Below are positions 54,025-63,795 of a stretch of 64,000 nt of DNA, one piece after another. This stretch comes from Paramicrosporidium saccamoebae (Eukaryota; Rozellomycota), in contig MTSL01000149.1 in NCBI GenBank assembly GCA_002794465.1, positions 1 to 64,000 of the forward strand, read 5' to 3'. Within the stretch, counting starts at the first letter, position 1. Each line of letters starts with the position of its first letter. The notes under the pieces are model-generated. The model saw only the letters and a program-made list of their open reading frames with translations, was not told the DNA's origin and did not search any database. The translations under genes and the position numbers were made by a program.

Positions 54025-55310
54025 TTATGCTGGAGGATAAAAGTTCATAAATAATACAGATCCAATCAAAGCATAGCCTAAATTTACCCCGACAATTGCA
54101 GATTTGACCCTGTCTGATCCGGTGGTAAAAAAGTGCGCCCAGGCCCAATATAATACTGGCTGGAATGAAAATAACCGAGCAATGATCTGGATATGGACAA
54201 CAATGATAGAATACACAAGTAGAAGGAATAGTAGAACAAAGTGTGGAAGCATAATGTCTCGCAATAAAAAGCTCTTCTTGGACGAGTTAGAGAAGGCACC
54301 CAATGATATAACTCTCCTCCAGTCTGAATAAAAATACATCCAACAAGCCGAGGCACACAACGTGACGACCGGCCAGGCGATCAGGAAATTTGGCACCTGG
54401 GACAGCTTCCAATACCGAAAAGCGCCGACATTCCAATAGTTTTGTTGGACAAAGCTGTAAATGTTTGGAACAGGGTGGGCACACCAGGGACGAGTAGGAT
54501 TTGGAACACAGTAAGAATGGTATCCATAGTACTGAAATCCCAAAAACCCAGCCGCTGAGATTATAATAGCGAGCGATTCGCGAATCAACACTCGCACTCC
54601 GAGACGACCTTTGGCAAGATGCATCCACAGATCATACAGAAAAAATCCTACCAGCACTATTCCATTTGATCTGGTCAGTCCTGCCAAGCACCAGAGTACC
54701 GATGCTAAAATGCGCTGTCGCTGATAGAATGCTAACAGTCCCGCAGTAGTCAAAAACGAAAACAGGCTTTCGGCATATCTATCATATTAGACATACCCCC
54801 CAAAAATACAGAGCCGTCTGGAATGGATACGCAACGCTCAGCGTGGCAAATGCTGCCGAGACAAAGGCAAAATGTTCGTCAGCACCAAGTGTCAATGACA
54901 ACCTACCAAAATCAGCAAATAGTCAATTATAACCGAAAAATATTGACGACTGTAAAGAAATGACACAGATTGGCAAGCAGCACGCCAACAAGTAGACATC
55001 CCGTCAACATTGGCACACCAATCCATTTCAGACACTCAGCCCCCAGTCTCATCATCGCGGGGAGCAGTGGAAAGAAGGCGTGCTGATTCTCAAACTCGTA
55101 GCCGTGCATTGCAATTTGCAGAAAATATGCAGAGTCCCATCGTGCAAATGGCGCTAGGACGGTGCTTAAAAGGTCAGACGAGTCGACTTGAGAGAGGAGC
55201 AGCTCTGTGTGGCTGTTGTACGGGTATAGAAAGCGAGCACTGAAGAGAGCAAGAAGCAGCGAGAGTCCCTTTACGAAAAGAAAGAGGCGGAGTAATCTGC
55301 CCGCATACAT
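54025..55310 (-). CDS. GPI mannosyltransferase 2, PIG-V/GPI18 (407 aa)
   Basis: ER dolichol-phosphate-mannose-dependent enzyme adding the second mannose to the GPI core. Exons in gene order are 54934-55310, 54810-54902 and 54025-54778, both introns 31 nt. The luminal catalytic region ARWDSAYFLQIAMHGYEFEN contains the essential W-D, and then QHAFFPLLPAMMRLG. Splicing gives LSLTLGADEHFAFVSAAFAT and then QTALYAESLFSFLTTAGLL, the family A-Y-S/A-E-SLF motif. Later are LAGLTRSNGIVLVGF, YGYHSYCVPNP and RPWCAHPVPNIYSFVQQNYW, all typical of PIG-V. About nine membrane segments are present. It forms a functional set with PIG-K. Confidence 0.92.
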
Positions 55311-55406
55311 TGTTGGTCGAGCGTGAACACCCTTGCTGAATGAGATGACGAGGGAGGAGGAGCTCGATGGTTTGGTCGAGGAAGCTTGGAACACAAATGG
55401 TATCAA

Positions 55407-56414
55407 ATGATGACTCGTTCGCTCATGTTAGATGCATATATTAATGAGGAGCTACTAAGGCGAATATTAGTACTGTGGAAGCCAGGACAGAACACTGAAG
55501 ACGATGCTCTCATTCTAGTTAAAGTTCTGCGGTCGTTTCAAAGGACGACAGATGATGTCGACTACGCTACTATAGCTCTAGGGTGCCTGCCACAGTGGAC
55601 ACGTTTACTTCGCCCCTATTTTGAGGAGGCAAAGATGGCTACTGTGCCACCAACAGTCCTCGTTCGCCAGCAACTAAACCCAACAGTCGATTCTGAGCGA
55701 CTTGGAATCTGGGACAACTCTTGTAGCTGGAGGAAGGATCTTCGCGTCCCAGAGGCTTTTCTGTTCTGCCTCACTTGTCTTTCCGACAGAGCTATCACAA
55801 ATTTAGAAGGTGCTAGCAAGCTGATCCCGTTCTTAATCCATCTTGCAGAAGACTATGTACCTGATTTTCGCATCATTGGCGCAAATTGTATAAGACAGTT
55901 CCTGCGAGTTACTGTTCCCAAGGTCACCACGCAGATGCAAATCGACCTGTTATTCCACCAGATCTTGATGAAGAACTTTGCGTTTGAAAGCTTTGAATTA
56001 AAGAGAGTTTCCTTAGAATGTCTTTTACAAGATTTATACACGCTGGAGACGCTGGGCGCCGACCGGCAACTCGCTTGGCTTGAGGAATTGCTGCGTTTGA
56101 TATTGAAAGAGGCGGCTTTTACAAAGGAGACGGATATTGTTTTGTTATATCTGGAAATGCTGGTCCCACTTGTACGGCTACTTGGACCTGCGACAATCTG
56201 CCATTTACAGTCATTGCTCTCTCTTGTTGTTGATTCCACCGGGAACCGTGAACTGCTTGATCGTCTATCCCCGCTATTATTGGCCATCTTTGATACTGCA
56301 TGGCCACGACTGCATGGACACGTAGTGATCATTGAAGAAATCATGTCCCGTTTCGAAGATGCCCACATTGACTCTTCTCTATTCAAAGAACGGATCAAAT
56401 TAATAAAGCAATAA
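55407..56414 (+). CDS. TTI2-like TELO2-interacting protein (335 aa)
   Basis: Helical-repeat subunit of the Tel2-Tti1-Tti2 complex that stabilises PIKK kinases with HSP90 and R2TP. The start at 55407 gives MMTRSLMLDAYINEELLRRI. The central block LIPFLIHLAEDYVPDFRIIG, then CIRQFLRVTVPKVTTQ and LLFHQILMKNFAFESFELKR, follows the TTI2 pattern (VLPPTLTLIDDY...LGVCCLHHI, QVLYHALFNHLYTPEHHL). The end shows LEMLVPLVRLLGPATICHLQ and FDTAWPRLHGH, matching TTI2 (FVNRLGILTVRHL, QHTWPRV). Similarity is at the level of profile, not strong identity. It is divergent from PIG-V, with a 96-bp spacer. Confidence 0.72.
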   Translation: MMTRSLMLDAYINEELLRRILVLWKPGQNTEDDALILVKVLRSFQRTTDDVDYATIALGCLPQWTRLLRPYFEEAKMATVPPTVLVRQQLNPTVDSERLGIWDNSCSWRKDLRVPEAFLFCLTCLSDRAITNLEGASKLIPFLIHLAEDYVPDFRIIGANCIRQFLRVTVPKVTTQMQIDLLFHQILMKNFAFESFELKRVSLECLLQDLYTLETLGADRQLAWLEELLRLILKEAAFTKETDIVLLYLEMLVPLVRLLGPATICHLQSLLSLVVDSTGNRELLDRLSPLLLAIFDTAWPRLHGHVVIIEEIMSRFEDAHIDSSLFKERIKLIKQ

Positions 56415-56490
56415 TTGTCCGAGTGTGAGATGGTTAACTGCGGGCCAGGGATATCAATAAAGGGCCTTTACTCATAACCTCACATTGTTG

Positions 56491-59007
56491 ATGCTCTCAA
56501 AAGGGCAGCGTCTTTTCCTGGAACAATTCACTGCCACTCCAAAGAACGACGACAAACAATGGGAGACGCTCCTTGGGATTGCAGATTTCATGGTGAGGAC
56601 AAGCCAGGTCCTGGATGCAGCTCTACGGACCGTGCTAATAAGTCAAAGCTGTGTGGACATCCGGTTGTCTGATTGTGCGCGGAGAACACTCGAGTCCGCT
56701 GTCAATTATGCATTGCGGTCACTAGAGTCGGATGATATAATGGAAGTGGGTTTGGTATTTGCAAATCTCACTAAAAAGAATGGCATGAAGGGCGCGGCCA
56801 GCTTGCAGAGTGGCGCCATAAAGCGTCTCCTGAAAAGACCGACTGTCAATGAAACCATTGTAAAACTTTTAATGGCATCAGTGGATGAGATGAGTGAATT
56901 TCTGGCAGAGATTGTCTCTAATAATGGCTGGTCTCAGCAAGTTGTCAATTTGCTGACGCAAATCGTGACGAGAATGGATTATGATGCAAGGAGCAATATA
57001 ATAGAGGGGCTCCCTGTGAGCCAGGTGGATGAACTACCTTTTTTGATGGACCTGGTCAAGAATATTGGTTGCGATATCGACATGATCTTGCGCTTGCATG
57101 ACCATCTTGTGAAGCATAGATATCCATTTCAGCACTGTGAACGCTTCCGGATGCTGTTGGAATGCACACCATTGACAAACAAGTGGGCAATCGCCAACAT
57201 TTGCTCCAACGCTGAGCGGTTTATTGTGCAAAGTCACGACGGGAGTGGCCTTACTGGGCTGGCCAGTGTGATTTCTGCATTGATCGTGGTTGACAGTGCA
57301 GACATTGATCGTGTTTTAGGTGCGCTGTGTAGGGCAATTGAAAAATGTACGCATTTTGATCCGCAAATGGTCTCTGTGCTATCCGAGCTGGTCTGTTCAA
57401 CAGTCAATTTGCATTTAAAATCCTCCCAAGATGCCTGGACCGCTATTTGCCAGAACGCATCCGCTTTGGAATTGATTTTGGATGCTGTGATGACCTCTCC
57501 GAAGCCGTGGTTGCTGTACAATCAATCTCTGGCCACGGGACTCGACTTTCGTGTGCCACAGCAAAGTTCCATTCGCTCTAAAACTCTAGCCAGTATTGCA
57601 CATTTGCTATCATGTACACTTCGATCTGGCTGCCCATTGAGCAAGGTAATAGATGTGGTCATTTTTATTCATCAATAGGAGCCATGTGATACTCTCATTC
57701 TCTTGATAGGCGTCTTGGTAAAGGCACCATTTTCATCGACTGTTTCAGGTCCTGCAGACTTTGCACAGTCAAATTATCCATTGATCTGTAGCATTTTTGC
57801 AGACTTGTGTTTGTATCAAGTAAGAAATTCCTGGAAAACCTGGCGACAGCTTACCACAGAGTACTGCTTTGCTGCTCCATGGATTTTGTATGGAAAGACT
57901 GTATGGCACATGTACATCCCTCCGGCATTGTATCGGCAATGGTTAAGCCGGGCGGATGTATGCCCCACAGAAATCGCTGATTTAAAGACTGGCTTCAGGG
58001 ATCAGATTATCGGCACTGCGATTCTTGATCTGCTACACTGGAATGTACCCGATACTGGCGTGCTTCTGGCGCAAATGCGGCATGTTTTTAGTTTGAGCAA
58101 AGATTTCACAGAATTGATCCGAATGGAAATTACCAATTCTAAGATTTGGTCCCTGTTTCCGCAGTGTACACTGGCTAGTTTGGACTTGATTGTCGTCGGA
58201 AGGGAACAGCACGCACTGAAAGTCATCTTGGGAATTTTGGATTATCCGTGGGAAAACTACACTCTAGAAGGCATCATTATCAAAATGATAAAAGTCTTTT
58301 GTGAAAGACAGTGCTTCTCTTTCAACGTCTTTACCTCCATTGCCAGGATTGTACATGCCACCGGCTCCTCGGCTGCAATTGATGAACTGGATTTGCTACT
58401 GGACTCGGTCTGTACATTAAATGCTCCCATTTTTCCTGCAACAGTACAGATGACTACCGTCGTGAGCGACTTTCTGCTAACCCGTCTCACTAGCATCATC
58501 TTTGCCAAACCCCAACTATCAGCCTGCGACAACATGCGTTCTCTCTTGCGAGGGATCTTGAGAGCATTACCGCAGTCCTGGATAGCCAAGTTCCTGACTA
58601 ACCTGCTCCCCTTGCTCGTTGATATGCAAGCGAATGATTTTTTATCCTTGTTTCGGCGGTTCGTTACGCAGGTCGTCTTGGAGCGACCAGTTCGGCTGCA
58701 CGGCCTCCCGTTAGGGTTCTTTGATATAGATGAAGACCTGAACGTGTCTCACGCTGCTGATGACGTCACAGATGATGGCAATGATGAGCTGCACGTTCAT
58801 ATACTTACTCCCATGCAATGTTGTTCCAAAATGACAATTGATTTGCGGATTCTTGGAGCAGTATATGCTGATTTTGCTCGACCGGGACAAATCCTGGTAC
58901 TTGCCAAGGCTGAAGAATTGGGCTATAAGGACGAAGACATGGCATCCAATGGACTGGTCGCTGCGTGTGGCGAATATAATCCATTGTTTGACATAATCCT
59001 ACGCTGA
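56491..59007 (+). CDS. large helical-repeat protein, not recognised (827 aa)
   Basis: Exons are 56491-57645 and 57679-59007; removing the 33-nt intron joins SGCPLSK to EPCDTLILLIGVLVKAPF. Composition is Leu/Ile/Val-rich with regular short amphipathic helices throughout, no transmembrane segment, no low-complexity region except an acidic patch near residue 740 (DDVTDDGNDE), and no catalytic motif, so HEAT/ARM-like repeats are the best description. It starts 76 bp after TTI2 on the same strand with the recurring AATAAAGGGCC motif between them. Candidates include a diverged scaffold such as a TTI1-, nucleoporin- or integrator-like protein, but I cannot support any of these. The acidic C-terminal region may be a binding surface. 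Confidence 0.75.
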
Positions 59008-59165
59008 TTTTTGAACACACTTGCCCAGTAGTTAGGACTGTGAATTTGTCAATATGAAAAACTCGTTTCATTGGTGAAAAAGTCAGCCGACCAATTAAAG
59101 TTGTCCAATTGAAACACTCGTCAGTTCCGCCTATATGGGCCTAGTGGCCTGCATCTGGCTCTGAA

Positions 59166-60845
59166 ATGGGCGTAAAGATCTCTGAAGACTTGGAGGACGT
59201 TGACATTGCAGAGGTAGAGAAGGAATATCTCCTAGGCAAAACCAGCACCGTCAATGTCAAGAGCATCTTGCTGTTGTTTGGTGAAGGAGTTCTCTTTACC
59301 CTCCTCGCGCTGCTCCCAGCCTTTTTCGTTTGGTTATGCACTGAATTTACAGAATATGACCTGGTTGTTATCAAGGCATCGTCTGGAAGCGACACTCGCA
59401 TGGAATTTATTCGCTGGTCAGTGTTCTCAGCCGTCCTGTACAGCACCTATCTGTCTCTGCTTGTGTCTATTCAGATTGCCCCCAGTATCTTGCTCTGGTG
59501 TATTGAGTCTCTCCGAGGCCGTATCTCTTACACTGCTCGTCGTCAACTGCACCATGCCCGCAACGTGGAACACTGGATTGCTGTTGCCGTCTTTTTTATT
59601 GCTATTTCCTTTGTCAGCGCACGTCTAATGTACAACACGAGCTTCATCAGCACACTGACAGTGACAATGAGCGGTCAAACGACTGATCAGACGGGAGACT
59701 TGATTCTGGAGAGATTGTACGTGCTGATTGTACTTATGGCTGTATCGGTGGCGGCTGGCCGCTACCTGCTATCAGTGATATCTTATAGCTTCCTGCAGAC
59801 TGCATTTGCCAAAAGAATTCACATTTGCAACTACAAGTACAGCGTACTGTATCGATTATTTAGCGCACTGTCACGTGGTATCCCATCGGAAAGAAAAAAG
59901 GTTAGTCGTCGCTCGTCGACAGTGTCCTTGGCGCCCGACACTGGAATGGATTTGTCGTCGGGGAAGCGTTCAGAGGAGATTGCTGATCTCATATTTGAAA
60001 AGTTGTGTCCGTCTACGCGAGAGTATTTGCGTGAAGATGACTTTAGCCCGTATTTTGATGCTGACCAGGTGACCAAGGCCTTTAATGTATTCAATGTACA
60101 AGACACGCCTCGTGTAGAAATTAACGAATTCCGCGAGTCTATCCATCAAATCCACGAGGAACGCCACAACATTACTCGCTCCTTATACTGCCACAATCAT
60201 ATTGTCCGCAAATTGGGCTACATTTTTGATGGTCTTGCTGCCATCATGACGGTACTCTTTGGCGTGGCCTTGTTCAAGCTCCAGACTGCCGCGGTCGTGG
60301 TGGTATTTGGGACTGTTTACATTGGCTTGAATTTCGCCGTCCAAACCGGACTGCGGGGGGCCTATGATGCGTTGCACTTTATCTTTGTTGCGCACGTATT
60401 TGACGTCGGTGATCGAGTAATAATTAATGGAGTGAGCTTGCTAGTGGAGAGGATTGATGTATTTACGACGTTGTTCCGGCAAGCAGACGGCACGGCGGTG
60501 TATATTGCAAATAGCAATCTGACCAACGCCAAGATTTACAACATTCGTCGCTCAGGTCACAGTAGCGAGCTATTCCCAGTCGAGACTGACACTACGGCTT
60601 CCACGGAAAAGATATGGCTACTGCGCGATGCATTGGTGCAGTTCACCTCTGAACACCCACGAGAGTTTACGGGATTGGTTGAGGTAAACGCGCTAGAGGT
60701 TGTTAATGCTACAACTACAAAAGTTGTGCTCCAAGTAGAGTTCCTTGGAAACTTTCAGAACATTTCTACATTGACAATGCGCAAAAACTTAATCTCGAGC
60801 GAAATTGACAGAATCGTAGATCGTCTCTCTCTAAAACCACGATAA
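59166..60845 (+). CDS. MscS-family mechanosensitive channel (559 aa)
   Basis: Msy1/Msy2-like intracellular MscS homologue. Two N-terminal hydrophobic pairs (about 38-58, 82-110) and a second set (about 135-160, 178-205) lead into a helical segment with an EF-hand-like region (about 295-325, AFNVFNVQDTPRVEINEFRE). Its calcium loop is degenerate and probably does not bind Ca2+ well. The pore-lining helix and MscS core are at about 350-440: IFDGLAAIMTVLFGVALF, VVFGTVYIGLNFAVQTGLRG, FVAHVFDVGDRVIINGVSLL, ADGTAVYIANSNL. Fungal relatives sit in the ER or organelles and adjust calcium during hypo-osmotic shock. Intronless. Confidence 0.9.
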   Translation: MGVKISEDLEDVDIAEVEKEYLLGKTSTVNVKSILLLFGEGVLFTLLALLPAFFVWLCTEFTEYDLVVIKASSGSDTRMEFIRWSVFSAVLYSTYLSLLVSIQIAPSILLWCIESLRGRISYTARRQLHHARNVEHWIAVAVFFIAISFVSARLMYNTSFISTLTVTMSGQTTDQTGDLILERLYVLIVLMAVSVAAGRYLLSVISYSFLQTAFAKRIHICNYKYSVLYRLFSALSRGIPSERKKVSRRSSTVSLAPDTGMDLSSGKRSEEIADLIFEKLCPSTREYLREDDFSPYFDADQVTKAFNVFNVQDTPRVEINEFRESIHQIHEERHNITRSLYCHNHIVRKLGYIFDGLAAIMTVLFGVALFKLQTAAVVVVFGTVYIGLNFAVQTGLRGAYDALHFIFVAHVFDVGDRVIINGVSLLVERIDVFTTLFRQADGTAVYIANSNLTNAKIYNIRRSGHSSELFPVETDTTASTEKIWLLRDALVQFTSEHPREFTGLVEVNALEVVNATTTKVVLQVEFLGNFQNISTLTMRKNLISSEIDRIVDRLSLKPR

Positions 60846-60925
60846 ACACTATTGAACTGACTTTTTACGCGGCCCATGGCAGGGAGGGTCGATCTAATAA
60901 ACACTAGTGAAATGACTTTTTATGT
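60842..60925 (+). repeat. 28-bp imperfect direct repeat at the MscS stop codon
   Basis: ATAAACACTATTGAACTGAC (60842) and ATAAACACTAGTGAAATGAC (60897) are followed in both cases by TTTTTA(C/T)G. The units are 55 bp apart; the first overlaps the channel stop codon. Confidence 0.8.
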
Positions 60926-61052
60926 ACCCTATAGTGCATTAATTATTTACAATTCTAATAACAAAACGCAGGCTGATCCCGTAGATTTTTTCCATGGCCA
61001 GAGACGGAATCGACGCACTTCTATCGTGGATTGTCATTCTCAATGTTCAACA

Positions 61053-61571
61053 CTAGTCGTTGTAGAAAAAGGCTGGTTCTACGTTGCCATCCACATGTCT
61101 GGATCCCACTACCAGCTTGGGCACCAATCTTTGCAATGCTTTGTTAACAAATGCGCTTCTCAGCCTCACCATGTCAAACCTTAAGAATACCAACGGAGTT
61201 TCTGACACGGCCATCCTTTCCACTGCCTCTCGACTCGCGCCTTCGGCAGCTACTAGCACCCCCACTCCGCTCCCCACGGTGCCCTCCAGCTCTCGCACAT
61301 ATGCTGGTGGACAGGGCCGGCTAATGTATTTGCATTGGACAACAACGGGGAGTGGCGTGGGAAGCTGCCACTGGCCACAAAGGTCGATGCCCCCGTCAGA
61401 ACGGCCACCAACATGGCGTGTGGTGATTCCGATGGTACGCAACATGGCTTGGCATCTTTCTTCATAGCGACGGCCTATGGTGGCATGGGATTGCTCGCCA
61501 GTCTTCGGAATAGTACTATAAAGTCGGTATACATGAAGCCGCCCTATATGGGGCAAGTGCATTAATCCCAT
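61053..61571 (-). CDS. RRG7-like mitochondrial restriction-endonuclease-fold protein (172 aa)
   Basis: The N-terminus (MGLMHLPHIGRLHVYRLYST) has few acidic residues and looks like a mitochondrial presequence. The core has the PD-(D/E)XK-like order: GRRYEERCQAMLRTIG (Glu), GGRSDGGIDLCGQWQL (Asp), then VVVQCKYISRPCPPAYVREL (Q-x-K), consistent with a nuclease fold. This matches the fungal RRG7 (DUF2034) family needed for respiratory growth, where GG..D.GID..G.W and QCK are conserved. The C-terminus is short compared with some fungi. It faces the MscS gene tail to tail, with 207 bp between stops. Catalytic activity is inferred from motif retention. Confidence 0.8.
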   Translation of the reverse strand: MGLMHLPHIGRLHVYRLYSTIPKTGEQSHATIGRRYEERCQAMLRTIGITTRHVGGRSDGGIDLCGQWQLPTPLPVVVQCKYISRPCPPAYVRELEGTVGSGVGVLVAAEGASREAVERMAVSETPLVFLRFDMVRLRSAFVNKALQRLVPKLVVGSRHVDGNVEPAFFYND

Positions 61572-61972
61572 GTCTGTCTATGAGCATCTTTTGCATTTTA
61601 CGATTTGTCTATGGGCGACAGAGGACTGTTTATTAACAACTGGTATGGACTCAGCGGCATAGTGGCACTATGCTAAAACATAGGTAGAGTATCAATCCCT
61701 TCACTCTTCACTCTTCACCTCCGACTCCGACTCCTTTCTGCGTTTGCTCACACAAATACCCAGCTAATCATTTCACCACTTTACATCAGGACGCAATATC
61801 TGGTGGGCCTATATAAAAGGCTACCATGAACGCATTTAGTGTTGCAGAATTTCCATGTATCACCAATGTGAAAAACTATCGACGCTGATTGGTCAACATC
61901 TTACAGCGCACCCTTGCAACCTCAATAACTGAGGCCGACAACTCTCAGCGGCATATTACAAAAGGCCAAATC
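61572..61972. promoter_or_regulatory. divergent promoter region between RRG7-like and ADA3 genes
   Basis: The 401-bp spacer holds a CACTCTT/ACTCCGACTCC simple repeat (about 61698-61735), a TATATAAAAGG element (about 61809-61819) and a reverse CCAAT box (GATTGG, 61887-61892) about 80 bp before the ADA3 ATG. Confidence 0.55.
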
Positions 61973-63795
61973 ATGCAAAGCGCCCCGTCTCGCGAGTCTG
62001 CTACCACTGGATCATCCGCCGAAGCCCTCCCGCAAGCCAAGGTAGAGTGCCCCATTGTCCTCTCCTCCCCACCACCCCTCTCCCCCCCTCCCGCCGACAN
62101 NNNNNNNNNNNNNNNNNNNNNNNNNNNNNNNNNNNNNNNNNNNNNNNNNNNNNNNNNNNNNNNNNNNNNNNNNNNNNNNNNNNNNNNNNNNNNNNNNNNN
62201 NNNNNNNNNNNNNNNNNNNNNNNNNNNNNNNNNNNNNNNNNNNCTTTCCCTCGGCACCACCAGCGAACAGCGTGTCGGCTATCTACATCAACAGTTGGAG
62301 AAGCTGCAGAACTGGATCCGGGAGGCGTTTGCAACAGAGGACGTACAACAATGGGCTGAGCAGGTCGTCCTTACCAAATCAGGACAAGCGGAGGCCACGG
62401 TGAACCTTATTTCGTATGAATTCATTCCGTTTCAGAGTCTTATTAATTTATAGACCACGACTGGAGGAGGAGGTGAAACCTGTACTGCCACTGCGCATCA
62501 AGCTTGTAGATGATAAGAGCAAACCCATCACACCGCCTGCACCCCGCAGCGGCACAGGAAGCAAGAACCTGAGCAGGATGATGAGTCGTCCCTCCGAAGC
62601 CACTGCTGAGACAAAGGCCAGAACTGCTGTTAGCCAAACCCCCATCACAGTCTTTTGGAACTATATGGAGCCATTCTTCAAGTCTGTCGATGAGAACGAC
62701 CTGAGGGTCCTAGATGATACGAGCAAGTTTATTGATCCGGCACCATTCACAATTCCGCCTCTAGGGCGACATTATGAGGAACACTGGAGGGAAGCGTATG
62801 GCTACACGGTGCATGGTAGGTCGACAAGGAGGAGGCCGATACAGAACGGCGCCGATGCTGAAGCCAACTCACCCCCAAGAGTTGCATCTCTCAGAGAACG
62901 ACTATTAGCCATGCTGATTGAAGAGAATTTGACAGTCCCTGAGACTTCAGAAAATGGAGGCACTGGTGATTCTACTCCCCCTGATGAAATCTCTCAGGAA
63001 CAATCCGCCTCTCCCCCGCCCCTAGAGACCCTCAAGGGCATCAACTTTGTGCATGTCGATGAGCGAATCAGACAGGAACTTTCCCAATCAGGACTCTGCT
63101 CCTTTGTCCCCAAAGTCGATTATCAAGAGGATGACGAGATTTGCGCTGAAATGCGGACTCTTCAGAGAAGGCTACGAAACCAAGTTTGTTTGAATCACTA
63201 CAGGAAGAGAAAGTTGGCCGAATTAGTTCGAACCAAGTTACCTTCTCAAGAATTCTACACTCTTCTTGGCGAGATTGACAAGCAGATCGAGCAGGCCTAT
63301 TCTAAGAGATCAAGGGTACAGAAGCAGCAGAAAAAGAAGAAGGTGTCTGTAACTACACCGTCACCAAGTCCAGTCAACACCCCAATGGAACCTATCCCAT
63401 TGGTAGAGACACGCCAAAAATTGCTTGCCGCATTCTCGGACATTATTCCAAGTCAGCGTGAATTTCTTGCCTCCTCCGCACCTGCTGCACTCTTTAATGC
63501 CGCAGACGAAGCCAAGGTACTACAGTACGCACATGATTCTGGGAATTGGTTACCGATCCCAGAACAATCATTACACCACGTAAAGTTGGCGAAGCAGCCG
63601 GCACATCCAGTGTTCCCTGCATTAGAGCGACAGAGACAATCTTTAACAGCATTGGAACGAGAACGACAGTCCTCGACTGTATCCGATAGGGAGAGGCAAC
63701 CATCAGCTGTATCGGAGCGAGAAATGCAATCCTCTACTGTATCAGAGCGGGAGAGGCAATCGTCAATTGTGTTTGAGACTCCGACACCTTTATAA
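61973..63795 (+). CDS. SAGA/ADA complex subunit ADA3 (NGG1/TADA3), interrupted by gap
   Basis: Histone acetyltransferase co-activator subunit. ATG 61973 gives MQSAPSRESATTG, which runs into a 144-N gap. After it, YLHQQLEKLQNWIREAFATE resumes in another phase, so the gap length or a hidden intron is off. A likely 40-nt intron (62414-62453) precedes LEEEVKPVLPLRIKLVDDK. Family blocks are ITVFWNYMEPFFKSVDENDL, FTIPPLGRHYEEHW (IPPLGKHYSQRW in human), LRERLLAMLIEENL, HVDERIRQELSQSGL and EICAEMRTLQRRLR. The C-terminus has SQREFLASSAPAALF and ends with about five 10-residue repeats (SERERQSSTV-like). Confidence is high for family, lower for the 5' structure. Confidence 0.88.
62100..62243. other. assembly gap (144 Ns)
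   Basis: Unknown bases directly after a C-rich run (CCCCACCACCCCTCTCCCCC). It lies inside the first exons of ADA3. Frames on the two sides disagree, so the gap size is not exact or an intron lies inside. Confidence 0.99.
63622..63770 (+). repeat. 30-bp minisatellite in the ADA3 C-terminus
   Basis: About five units encode the decapeptides LERERQSSTV, SDRERQPSAV, SEREMQSSTV and SERERQSSIV with few changes. Spacing is 30 bp, keeping the reading frame. Confidence 0.85.

Noticed and set aside
60876-61184. 102-codon plus-strand frame
   Set aside because: Antisense to the RRG7-like gene over half its length and otherwise in the repeat-bearing spacer.
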